From CAWFFV01 sp963814985 (GTDB lineage: Bacteria; Chloroflexota; Ktedonobacteria; Ktedonobacterales; Ktedonobacteraceae): DNA of 43,976 nucleotides. The notes under the pieces are model-generated. The model was not told the origin of the DNA. It was given only the letters and a program-made list of their open reading frames with translations, and ran no database searches. Made by a program: the position numbers and the translations under genes. Positions 1 to 8,439 of the stretch are shown here, in pieces; the first letter of the stretch is position 1, and each line of letters begins with the position of its first letter. The DNA lies in assembly GCA_963814985.1 (NCBI GenBank), contig CAWFFV010000028.1, positions 1 through 43,976 of the forward strand, in the 5' to 3' direction.

Positions 1-468
1 AGAGCCGGCGCATTGCAAATCCAATCCAGGTAGAACTCAGGAGGGATCTTTGCCGGGTGAACCGCTTCAGTCCCATTTTGCGTTGCCAGACAATAGGCAA
101 CTTCGGTAGCTTAGCACCTTCGACAGCAGTGGTAAACGCGATGCCCCAGTGGTCACGTACAGTAGCAGACGATGTATCCAGATGAGCATCACGCACTGCT
201 TCCTGCAACGCCGCCAGCTTCTGCAAATTGCACATATCGATCACGCTGACGAATATGATCGGGTAACTGTTGAGCTTCTTCGAAGTGCTCAACCTCCGCA
301 ATCACCTGAGAGGCAACCTAGCCCCAAGATGCTCGAAGAGATTACAATGAGTGATATTCTTGAGAGATTTTGCAGCCGAATGACCAGAGACCAGCCCATG
401 CCAAAAAGCATCTATCGTGTTTCCAAGAGGGCTAACTACTCCCATTCCCGGATAACGACTCTACGCAT
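1..468 (-). pseudogene. Beta-ketoacyl-ACP synthase (KAS II/FabF-like) relic, N-terminal part
   Basis: Read on the minus strand from an ATG at 468, which has AAGGAG 8 nt upstream. The first residues are MRRVVI; after a one-base loss near 450 the frame resumes as GMGVVSPLGNT, the typical N-terminus of condensing enzymes (RRVVITGMGVVSPLGN). Further conserved stretches appear in alternating frames: IAEVEHFEEAQQLPDHI after a shift near 315, then RDAHLDTSSATVRDHWGIAF after a shift near 195, then ATQNGTEAVHPAKIPPEFY after a shift near 95. Four frame breaks in under 160 codons make this a dead gene. The thiolase-fold catalytic Cys and His residues would lie beyond the left edge. Intact relatives join malonyl-ACP to an acyl chain in fatty acid or polyketide synthesis. 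Which pathway this one served cannot be told. Confidence 0.8.
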
Positions 469-1177
469 TGTTTCTTCTCCTTATCCTAGCTTCAACCAGA
501 CAAGCATTGTTCGCTCTTTACCATCATCAACAAGCGGCAATAGCCGTTGTGCAACTAATATTTCGACTGGCTCTTGCTGTAACAGGGGATTATTCTACAA
601 TAGAATCGATATACTAGGAATTACCTCTTTCCATCACATATTTTTGTGATAGCTTGCTTCGACACTTTCATCCTACAATTATAACCACAACCAATGTTTA
701 AAGTCAATTGTCTAAGATATATTTATTAAACACGTAAACTATTACAAATCACTTAATGTCATATTTTATCATTAATGTACAGATAAAGGGGAAAGTGACC
801 TATTTTTTTATTAAAATACGGCTAAGTCAGTTAACATAATTGTCGGCACTATTATCAGTGAACGCATCATGGAGAATTTTTTTAATATTTTCTTTATAGA
901 TGCTTATCTTAATATTCTGTTATTATACATTAGAAACGTTGCCTGACTTATTCGAACATTCATTTTTGGAAGCCATACATCAGGGTTATTTAAAAGTTCT
1001 CAGAGTAGAGATATCAGATCACAGAAAGCCCGACAACGTCATAAAATACGACAAAACGCTAATTTTTGGGAACGTTGTTTCGATACTCTTAAATATTGAA
1101 ATATAGTGACAGCAATAAACGAGTATCGCTAACATCCGAATGGAGCAAGGGTGGTATATACTCTAGAAGTTGAAACC
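469..1177. other. Long AT-rich gap without a supported gene
   Basis: From about 640 to 1120 the sequence is much richer in A and T than the rest of the window, with runs such as those near 805-815 and 875-895. One 68-codon open frame (900-1106, plus) exists, but it has no ribosome binding site and no recognisable motif. The gap separates the condensing-enzyme relic from the next relic and probably contains their divergent promoters, which I could not place. Confidence 0.5.
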
Positions 1178-1636
1178 ATGATACGAATAATGCAAAAACA
1201 TAAAAAAACAGGACATCTACACGCTGATTTGCCATCAGGAGTTCCTGCTTGCGTAAATCTTGCCATGTAGAAATAGCTCTGGAGATAGGAAATATTATCT
1301 CTTGTTCTATTGCAGGTAATGGCGGCTTCATCCTTACTGGAAATAAGGCATACCAGGAACTTACTCATTTGGGACGGATTCGCTCGACTTTTGTTCCTCC
1401 TCCGTCTCCCATTACACAGCCAGGGCTTACTACACACGCCATTTCCTGCCCGCGCCGTATTGCTGTAATGGGCAGAACAAATGCATTCCTGGCCACTCAT
1501 GCACAAACAGGTCTATGGATTAGCGGATGGAACGAGAAGCGTTGCGGATATAGCAGAGCTGCTTTCGACTTCGCCCAAAGCCATCGAGGAAATTTTGCGC
1601 GACTTGCGATCTATTTGCGTCATTGCAATTGAATAG
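1178..1636 (+). pseudogene. Small DUF4388-like (PATAN-type) regulatory protein, frameshifted
   Basis: Three consecutive frames give one protein-like text. From the ATG at 1178 the frame reads GHLHADLPSGVPACVNLA. After a shift near 1255 it continues EIALEIGNIISCSIAGNGG and LTGNKAYQELTHLGRI. After a shift near 1472 it ends SVADIAELLSTSPKAIEEI and stops at 1634-1636. The first part resembles the strand-rich N-terminus of DUF4388/PATAN-like domains that begin with a GxLxxELP-type strand. The last part looks like a short helical winged-helix-like tail. The family call is from memory of similar sequences and is moderate at best. It lies 49 nt upstream of the HAMP membrane protein on the same strand, so the two may once have formed a signalling operon. 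Both are broken. Confidence 0.5.
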
Positions 1637-1685
1637 CTTGTATGGGACAGACGTTAAAAATAAATTTGAACAAAGAGGTCCAATT

Positions 1686-2723
1686 ATGAATAATCTTTCG
1701 ACACTCCCTGTAAACACTCCACAAGGAGAACCACCAGTACTCCTGGAACATCAGAAGAGCAAGTCCCCTCGGGGGATGGCTCGGATTCTCCAATTGTGGT
1801 ATCGAATTGCCTCTCCTCCCGAACCAGATGATACGGCATCTCTAGAAGAGAGGGAACTGTTTCGTCGTGGACGAACAGGTAGTCAAATTACCATCCTCCT
1901 CTTTATTCTGGTTTTGATTTCCTACCCGGCTGCGTTTGCCGGGTCCAACTCTTTACTTATTGTTATCCTTACCATCAACCTATTTACACTAACGTTAGCA
2001 GTTGTGCTCAACCGTTTAAGTAGGGTCAGCATCGCCGGAATTATAGTTGTGCTAAGTATTACCGCAAGTCCCACCATGAATATTTTAACCACTCCCGGCG
2101 GCGTGAATACCAGTGCTCTGCCTATTTTCGGTCTTCTGGTGCTCCCTTTGATGTGTGCTGTCTCTTTTCTTCCGCCATGGTGGGTCTTTGTGGTAGGAGC
2201 AGGAAATTGCCTTTTTACGCTTTGTGCTTTGAAATTTATGCCTAGCTCAGGAGAGTTACATGAAGTTCTCAAAGTCGCCTTTCCTGGTGTTGTTACCCCA
2301 ATACTTCTGAGTCAGGCGATTGTGTCAACAGTGACTTTTCTGTGGGTACGCGGGGCTGCACAGGCGCTTCTGCGAGCTGACCAGGCTGAGGAGATTGCCA
2401 AACTCGAACATGATATGGTTGTACAGGGGGCAGAGACCATTGCTCGGCAAAAGCACAGCTAGACCTCAGTATCCAACGAATTGTGGATGCGCATACACGT
2501 GTGGCAAACGGAGACTTCAATGCACGCGTTCCTCTGACACAAGAAAATGTGCTCTGGCAGATCTCAGGCTCTCTCAATAACCTGCTTGCTCGTTCAACGT
2601 TTGCGTCAAGATGCCGCAAAAGCACAAAAAATGCAATTAGCACTGGAAGAAGCTCACGAAGAGAATGCCAGGTTAAAAAGACTCATTGGCAAGGACGTCC
2701 TTATGAAACTAACAAATGATTAA
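1686..2723 (+). pseudogene. Membrane sensor protein with HAMP domain and coiled coil, frameshifted
   Basis: The ATG at 1686 is preceded by AGAGG, which favours it over an upstream in-frame ATG with no such site. About 70 polar residues lead into six hydrophobic segments (for example GSQITILLFILVLISYP, GLLVLPLMCAVSF). A HAMP-type linker follows in a second frame after a one-base loss in an A-run near 2452 (IVDAHTRVANGDFNARVPL, then ISGSLNNLLAR). A second shift near 2602 leads to a helical coiled-coil tail (EEAHEENARLKRLI) that stops at 2721-2723. The restored length is about 345 residues. No kinase, cyclase or methyl-accepting output domain is present, so the signal would have to be passed to a partner. 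Two frameshifts argue that it is inactive unless the indels are sequencing errors. Confidence 0.6.
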
Positions 2724-2740
2724 ACTCGTCGAATGAGCTA

Positions 2741-4473
2741 CTATTGCAAAACATACGTGCCCGGCGCATCGGCAAGTTGCGGGTAACCGCACCGCTGGAC
2801 ACCAAGAGGTGGGGGTGCAATGCACTCGCTTGACCGCTTCGCCAACCAGGCTTCCCAGACCGGCCACCAGGAGCCTTCCTGGACGGGTATCGCGGCTTGC
2901 CAGGTGTCAGGGTCGATGTAGGACTCATCTGCAACCCTGGTCGCATACTGGTAACTGCGATGAAGATGACCCGGCTCGCTCACGATTCCGGCGTTGTGCC
3001 CTCCACTTGTCAGTAAGAAGGTTACATCAGTGTCAGTGAGAAGCGTGATCTTGTGACTGAGTGCCAGGGGGCGACATGGTCGCGGACGGTCCCCACAGCG
3101 AAAATCGGTACGCGTATATCATTGAGCGTGATCGGCCGATCGCCGACCCGGTAGCGGCCCCCAAACAGGTCGTTGTGAAGAAACAGGCTGTGCAGGTACT
3201 CCGAATGCATACGATAGGGCAGCCGGGTCGTATCTGCATTCCATGCCATCAGATCACTTAGGGACTCAGGTTGACCAAGCAGGTACTCTGAATCATCCGC
3301 GACCAGATGAGGTCATTGGAATGGAGCATCTGGAAGGCCGCAGCCATCTGGCTGGCATCCAGGTACCCTTGCTCCCACATCAAGTTCTCAAGGTAGGTGA
3401 CTTGACTCTCATCGATAAAGAGCAGGAGTTCACCCGCCTCAGTGTAGTCGGTTTGTGCAGCAAACAGCGTCATGCTCTTGAGGCGATCATCATGCTCCCG
3501 TGCCATGGTGGCGGCAGCAATGGAGAGTAGCGTGCCGCCGAGGCAATAACCAACGGTATGGATCTTGCGATCAGGGATGATGGTCGTGATAGCCTTGAGC
3601 GCATCCATGATGCCCAGCATACGATAGTCCTCCAAACCAAGGTCGCGATCCTCTGAGCCTGGATTCTTCCAGGAGATCATAAACACGGTATGGCCGTGGT
3701 CTACGAGATACTTCACCAGAGTTGTTTGGCGAGAGATCGAGGATGTAGTATTTCATAATCCAGGCTGGTACGATCAGTACAGGCTCAGCATAGACGGTCT
3801 CAGTAGTTGGTGTGTACTGGATGAGTTCCATCAGACGATTGCGGAAGACGACTTTGCCAGGTGTCACGGCAACCGTCTTGCCGACCACAAAATTCTCGGT
3901 ACCCGCGGGCTTCTGGCCCGTAAGTGTGCGCTGCATGTCCTCCAGGTAATTATGCATGCTGCGAACCAGATTGGTTCCGCCCTGTTCGATGGTCGTCTGC
4001 AGAACTTCGGGGTTGGTGAGCAGAAAGTTGGAGGGGGCTACGATATCAAGCAACTGGCGGGCTGTAAAGGAAACAACCTCCTCATGATGATGAGAAACGC
4101 CTGGGATGCCGGTGGTAGCATTCTGCCACCACTGCTCGGTCAGGAGAAAGCTCTGGCTCAGCAGGTTGAACGGGAAGTTGTGCCACTGTTCACCAGTGAA
4201 GCGTTGATCTTGAGGTCGAAGTTCAACGCAGGGTTGAGCCTGCGAATCAGTACTGCGTGCGGCATACATAGTCAATTGCACAACATTGCGCCAGGCTTGC
4301 TCGATGAGGTGAGCCTGCTTCCCCGGAGTATTGCTCAGATGTATCAGCCAATCGAGGTAAGCCAGGAGCATGGAAGCAGGAGAGATCCCACCAGTGAAAC
4401 GCGCCTGCTGCGCCTGGAACAACCGATCAAAGTTCGTGACACCGTTGGGCGGAGTGGTTGTCGATGCTGTCAT
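2741..4473 (-). pseudogene. phaC: Class I-like poly(3-hydroxyalkanoate) synthase, frameshifted
   Basis: Intact PhaC polymerises hydroxyacyl-CoA into PHA granules. The start is ATG 4473, with GGGGAG 7 nt upstream; the ATG at 4488 lacks such a site. The N-terminal domain is followed by the alpha/beta-hydrolase core. Frame breaks occur near 3720 (just after LDLSPNNS), 3275 and 3050. Read across them, all family landmarks are present: FMISWKNPG, the lipase-like box GYCLGG with the nucleophilic Cys, DLMAWNADTTRLPYRMHSEYL (split between frames), the Asp in GTVRDHVAPW and the His in TSGGHNAGIV. The restored protein of about 576 residues matches the usual class I length. No phaE/phaR subunit, phasin, phaA or phaB is nearby. 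With three separate shifts it is probably dead, but every catalytic residue survives, so decay would be recent or the indels artefactual. Confidence 0.85.
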
Positions 4474-4689
4474 AGTGATGCTCCCCATCTCTCTCTATTG
4501 GAGAGTTTCTTTCTCTTGCGTCACGGGTGAGACCTTTTGCTGCCTCATCCAACTCCGATCACTCTCCTGGATTCGGACAATGCTAAGAGATAGGGCACAG
4601 ATTGCCATCTCTTAGCTCCATAGGGAGAATAGCACGGGCAACTCACGTTGCTCTCACGAATGTGCCGCAAACATATCAGAAAGGTCACA

Positions 4690-4860
4690 AAGAGGAGGCC
4701 TTTTCATTTTTAGTACCTGCCTTTGGTTTACTGTGGGGAACTCTCTTTCTTGGCGAATCGCCAGAGTCTCAGTTGGCTCATCGGCCTTGGGATGATTCTT
4801 CTCAGTCTGGTGTTTGTCACTGGCATTCGTTTCCGTCTGCCAAGTGAGCAGCGTTCATAG
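4690..4860 (+). pseudogene. C-terminal remnant of an EamA/DMT-family permease
   Basis: The frame reads FSFLVPAFGLLWGTLFLGE, the last-but-one helix signature of EamA (drug/metabolite transporter) proteins. After a one-base shift near 4770 it continues with the final helix LSWLIGLGMILLSLVFV and a short basic tail ending at the stop 4858-4860. Weak similarity to the preceding helix extends upstream to about 4610. The other eight or so transmembrane helices are absent, so this is a truncated and frameshifted fragment. Confidence 0.6.
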
Positions 4861-4906
4861 GCTCCGCTCCACACGAGAGAACAGAAACAGGAGATAGGAT
4901 ATCCCT

Positions 4907-6580
4907 CTAAGCCTGATTTCTAAAGATCGCTGTACGCATCGACAAACCATGTGTACGCAAATAGGCTACAAACCAGATACAACTGATAAGTGCGAGATAG
5001 ACTGCGATGTATATACTTGGCTGTATAGGATAATGGATTATAATACCTCCCAACAGTGCAAGCAACAGGAAGATGAGCACATTGCTCACCACAACTATGC
5101 CAATCAGCTTAACCTCCTCCGGTGGATGCTCCTGCTTCAATAAACGACCCTTGCGCGTAGCATGTAACCACATCAACATGAGAATGGAAGCCGTCACGAC
5201 CTGCCAGATGCAAAAGAAAAGCAACGCTGCTGAATCATCCTGCCAGTAATTTGCATATAAACCAACCGGAATAATCATGAGCGCAATAGAGAGTAAGAAG
5301 CAAAAATTGAGTACAATGGTTAGCGCATCATGACGCTGGAGAAAGCGGAACAGATGATAGTGGATCAACCAGTATACTCCCATGATGACTACACTTATGA
5401 GAAAGGCATGCAACAGCGGCAGGTGTTCGCTGAGCGTCTCTAACGCCGCCTGCTTCTCTTGTCCAAGAGTTGGAAGCTCGATCTGAGCAATGGAGAGTGT
5501 GATTGCGATTGCGATGATTGCATCACTGAAGATCTGAATACGTCCGATGTCTGTGCTACCAGCAGAGGTATCGTTATGGACTCGGTACAGATGGAAGAAA
5601 AACCAGCGTGCTAGCAGTGCTAAAGGGATAACAACAAGTGCGATGATCAGATTTTGGAGGAGTGTTGAAAGTATGACCACACCACAGATGATGAAGAATG
5701 TAATGGGTTTGGAAAGCAGGCGTAATGTCACATATTTTACAAAACGTCGGTCAAGTGGTCTATCAAGCAAACGAGAATGCGAACTTGCATATAACCACAT
5801 GCTCAATAGCACACTACTGGAAAGCAACTGCGAAGCCAGGAATAGGAGAGCGCCCAAACCTATCTCATTATTTAGTGTTGTTAATGCTTGAGGATCACCC
5901 TTGAAAGCTGAAAGAGCCGATGCTGCGCTAACAACGAAGAACAATCCAATAGGGAGAACGGTAATCGATGCCAGGTAGAGAAAATTACTGGCAACAAGTA
6001 CTATTGTATTCCGCTTAATATGATGGAAAATGCTATGATGATCGCTCCAGGAACCTGCGATCATCACAAAAGCGATAATATACAATAGACAATTTAGGAA
6101 AATCGAGGGTGCATTAGTCTGTAACTTTGCTGCATCTGACGGAATCTTAATCGTGATAGCTGCAATGGTCATGGCAAATGCGATGATCCCATCGCTGAAG
6201 AAGACAAGCCGTTCAGTAGCATTCTCTTCATTTCCTCGCTCAGTAGCGTTCTCTTCATTTTCCTGTTCCCCTGACGCGCTCATCTTATTCTCTTGATACT
6301 CTTCGAGAGAGTCTGCATGTATCTGTTGGTTGGTATTGTTGGCTGAAGCTACCGGTATCTCTCCCTCATCTGTACTACTGTTTTCTGGTAGTATTGGATA
6401 TTGGACGAGCACGCCTGTACCAGCATGTATACCTGGCATTTGAGAAAATTCGAGCGAACGCTCCGATGCTTGCTGATTTGCGCTAGTGAGTGTTGTTCTG
6501 TTCACAAGCAGACGTGAACCACAATGAGAGCAGGCATTTGCTCTTGATGGCAACGAGGTGCCACATATTTGACAGTGCAT
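4907..6580 (-). CDS. Fused two-unit TMEM175-like (DUF1211) channel with N-terminal zinc ribbon
   Basis: TMEM175-family proteins form potassium or proton-leak channels whose units begin with an RxxxFSDG helix. The start was set at the ATG of 6580 because GGGGGAG lies 7 nt upstream; the frame is open for 27 more codons without such a site. Residues 1-25 are a double-Cys zinc ribbon (CQICGTSLPSRANACSHCG), followed by about 90 polar residues including a repeated NATERG motif. Two homologous six-helix units follow: the first begins RLVFFSDGIIAFAMTIAAI, the second RIQIFSDAIIAIAITLSIA. Most bacterial members have a single unit and assemble as tetramers, whereas animal TMEM175 has two fused units. 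The second unit here has Ala in place of the FSDG glycine. Length is 557 residues. Actual ion selectivity cannot be told from sequence. Confidence 0.85.
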   Translation of the reverse strand: MHCQICGTSLPSRANACSHCGSRLLVNRTTLTSANQQASERSLEFSQMPGIHAGTGVLVQYPILPENSSTDEGEIPVASANNTNQQIHADSLEEYQENKMSASGEQENEENATERGNEENATERLVFFSDGIIAFAMTIAAITIKIPSDAAKLQTNAPSIFLNCLLYIIAFVMIAGSWSDHHSIFHHIKRNTIVLVASNFLYLASITVLPIGLFFVVSAASALSAFKGDPQALTTLNNEIGLGALLFLASQLLSSSVLLSMWLYASSHSRLLDRPLDRRFVKYVTLRLLSKPITFFIICGVVILSTLLQNLIIALVVIPLALLARWFFFHLYRVHNDTSAGSTDIGRIQIFSDAIIAIAITLSIAQIELPTLGQEKQAALETLSEHLPLLHAFLISVVIMGVYWLIHYHLFRFLQRHDALTIVLNFCFLLSIALMIIPVGLYANYWQDDSAALLFFCIWQVVTASILMLMWLHATRKGRLLKQEHPPEEVKLIGIVVVSNVLIFLLLALLGGIIIHYPIQPSIYIAVYLALISCIWFVAYLRTHGLSMRTAIFRNQA

Positions 6581-6602
6581 AAAGTAACTCCCCCATGGTG
6601 AG

Positions 6603-6699
6603 TAATACCAACTTGCGTTCGGTCTGACAATTTGGTTCTGGCTCCCAGAGCCAGATGCCACATGTGAAAGATTATTGTTACGAACGCAAGTTGGTATTA
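6603..6699. repeat. Perfect 19-bp inverted repeat upstream of the TMEM175-like gene
   Basis: The arms are 6603-6621 (TAATACCAACTTGCGTTCG) and its exact reverse complement at 6681-6699, separated by 59 nt. The element starts 23 nt before the channel gene's start codon and ends 37 nt before the 3' end of the phosphoesterase gene. It could be a cruciform, a transcriptional control site, or the ends of a very small mobile element. No flanking target duplication is evident. Confidence 0.7.
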
Positions 6700-6736
6700 T
6701 GTAACCTTACCGTTTCTCTCTTTTTTGCGGCGATGA

Positions 6737-8128
6737 CTACACTGTGCCATCCAATTCATCAGAGTTTAACGGGCGCTCACCCTGATCATCCCAGACGAAG
6801 AAGCCAGCACGCGTGGCTTGCTCATTGTCATCACGCTCTAATCGCACGAAGCAGGTGGTAGTAACGTCCTGGAGAGGAATAGATCCCTGGGTGGGATGCT
6901 GTAACCAGTGAAGCATTTGCTCACTGACATTGGTAGGACCGGGCAGACGCAGGCGAGTACCCCAGGTACCAGTGTTGAGATAGGTCTGAGTAAGAGATCC
7001 TTGAGGAGATGGTGTTACGACTCGCCAGAGCTGATGCGTATGGCCCATGATGACCCAACGCAGATCACTTCGCGCTTTGATAATATCTTGTGCGCCTGCC
7101 GCTACCTGGCGTGAAAGCTGGTAGTCGCCGCTGGCAAAGAGACGTTGCAGAGCCCTGACAGGATGACCGCTTAGAATATCTATCCACAGAGACATGTCAT
7201 GCTCATGCTCTTGAGGGGCAGGTATTGGGTGACCAACATGCTCATGTGCCTCGCTGCGTAGCCGCTGTAATTCCTGAAGGGTGGCGGTAAAAATGTGATG
7301 TGCTTCCAGGTCGGTATGGTGAGACAAGATCGCGCCCAGTGGGTGCTGGGGCGGTATTGGCGTATCAGGCGTCTTTGCATCTTCATGAGGGTGAGCATGT
7401 AGAGTGGCCATAGCCGGCAATAGCTCCATTACTAGTGGCCTGTCCAGCACAAGGAGCAGGGCCACGAAGTGCGCATGCGCGAGCGGTGGATCTAGTTGAT
7501 CGAGGTAGGGAAAATGTTCCTTAAGCCGGATATAGACACGCTCTACAAAAACCGAGCCAAAGGGGAGTTGTATCTGTGCAGGTTCTGAACCGCCCTCAGG
7601 AATATCGTAGAGACCAGGTACGACATTATAGGCATCATATTCGTTGCCATGCTCGATATGCACATCGGGATATGGCTGATAGACCCGGTGTAGCCAGAAA
7701 TGCAAATTCAGCGATTCCGGTGGGGGCACAGCACCAAAAATGGCCTGGATAACTGCCTGACGCACCACAGCAAAGCGCAATTCGATATCGTGGTTCCCTA
7801 AAAGTACCGTCATACGCTTCTGAGGATTAGCCAGAAATGTACGTAAAGCTGCAAAAGCACGAATATGCGCATTTGCAATAGTTGCGATCTTTTCCAGCCC
7901 AACTTCGGCAGTAGTATAACGCAGATGTGCCAGAAACGGAGGAGTGAACAGAAAATCGAGCCAATCCCCGTTGATGACGAGTTCAACCGGCTCATACTGA
8001 TAGCGGCCAGAAGAATAATGGGCAAGCATCCGTATCAGATGCTCCTCTTGTGGAGTACGAAATGCCTCAATTTCCTGATTATCGCCGCTCATATGCAAAT
8101 CGCTAATGATAAGAGTGGTGCTGCTCAT
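6737..8128 (-). CDS. Calcineurin-like metallophosphoesterase
   Basis: The four metal-binding blocks of the family are visible in order: SDLHMS (D-x-H) at residues 9-14, NGDWLDF (GD) near 53, LLGNHDIELR (GNHD) near 110 and MGHTHQLW (GH-x-H) near 365. Such proteins use two divalent metals to cut phosphomono- or diesters. At 463 residues it is longer than simple phosphodiesterases. About 180 residues of mostly helical insert between the GNHD and GHTH blocks contain several HAH/HPH-rich patches. The start ATG at 8128 has GAGGGA upstream. No signal peptide or membrane segment is seen, so it is cytoplasmic. The substrate is unknown. It lies upstream of the TMEM175-like gene on the same strand with a 156-nt gap. 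Confidence 0.8.
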   Translation of the reverse strand: MSSTTLIISDLHMSGDNQEIEAFRTPQEEHLIRMLAHYSSGRYQYEPVELVINGDWLDFLFTPPFLAHLRYTTAEVGLEKIATIANAHIRAFAALRTFLANPQKRMTVLLGNHDIELRFAVVRQAVIQAIFGAVPPPESLNLHFWLHRVYQPYPDVHIEHGNEYDAYNVVPGLYDIPEGGSEPAQIQLPFGSVFVERVYIRLKEHFPYLDQLDPPLAHAHFVALLLVLDRPLVMELLPAMATLHAHPHEDAKTPDTPIPPQHPLGAILSHHTDLEAHHIFTATLQELQRLRSEAHEHVGHPIPAPQEHEHDMSLWIDILSGHPVRALQRLFASGDYQLSRQVAAGAQDIIKARSDLRWVIMGHTHQLWRVVTPSPQGSLTQTYLNTGTWGTRLRLPGPTNVSEQMLHWLQHPTQGSIPLQDVTTTCFVRLERDDNEQATRAGFFVWDDQGERPLNSDELDGTV

Positions 8129-8439
8129 ACATTTCCCTCAATATAATTAATGGTTCTGAACGCTCCTGAGTGGGGCGCAGGGGATGGCAAATCTCTCTTC
8201 CCCTCGCACTTTTGGGAAGATACAGGGAGATGGTGCCTCCCTGCTGGGGTTTTTAGTACATCTTACATCTGGCTTTTTCCCTGTCCAAATTTCCTGGTCC
8301 ATTATAAAGCATTCTATTTGTACTATGCAAATTATCATGCTTATCGGCGTTTGATACAATATATCAGGCTTATCGCCTTCTTATACAGGACTTAGCTTTT
8401 TCTTAAACCATGAAACAATTCTATCTCTCAGGAGACATC
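8129..8439. other. Divergent promoter region between phosphoesterase and HTH-NACHT genes
   Basis: About 310 nt with no supported gene. Near 8350-8365 there is an interrupted palindrome TGATA-N5-TATCA inside a GGCG/CGCC frame, with the word CTTATCG repeated on both sides. This could be an operator for the HTH protein that starts at 8440. The assignment is speculative. Confidence 0.35.

Noticed and set aside
149..649. 166-codon open frame on plus
   Set aside because: It lies antisense to the condensing-enzyme relic, whose motifs are clear on minus; the plus frame has no motif and no ribosome binding site.
900..1106. 68-codon frame in the AT-rich gap
   Set aside because: No ribosome binding site, no recognisable domain, and composition alone can explain it.
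6603..6699. Insertion sequence or transposon bounded by the 19-bp repeat
   Set aside because: Only 59 nt lie between the arms, no transposase, and no target duplication seen; kept as a plain inverted repeat.
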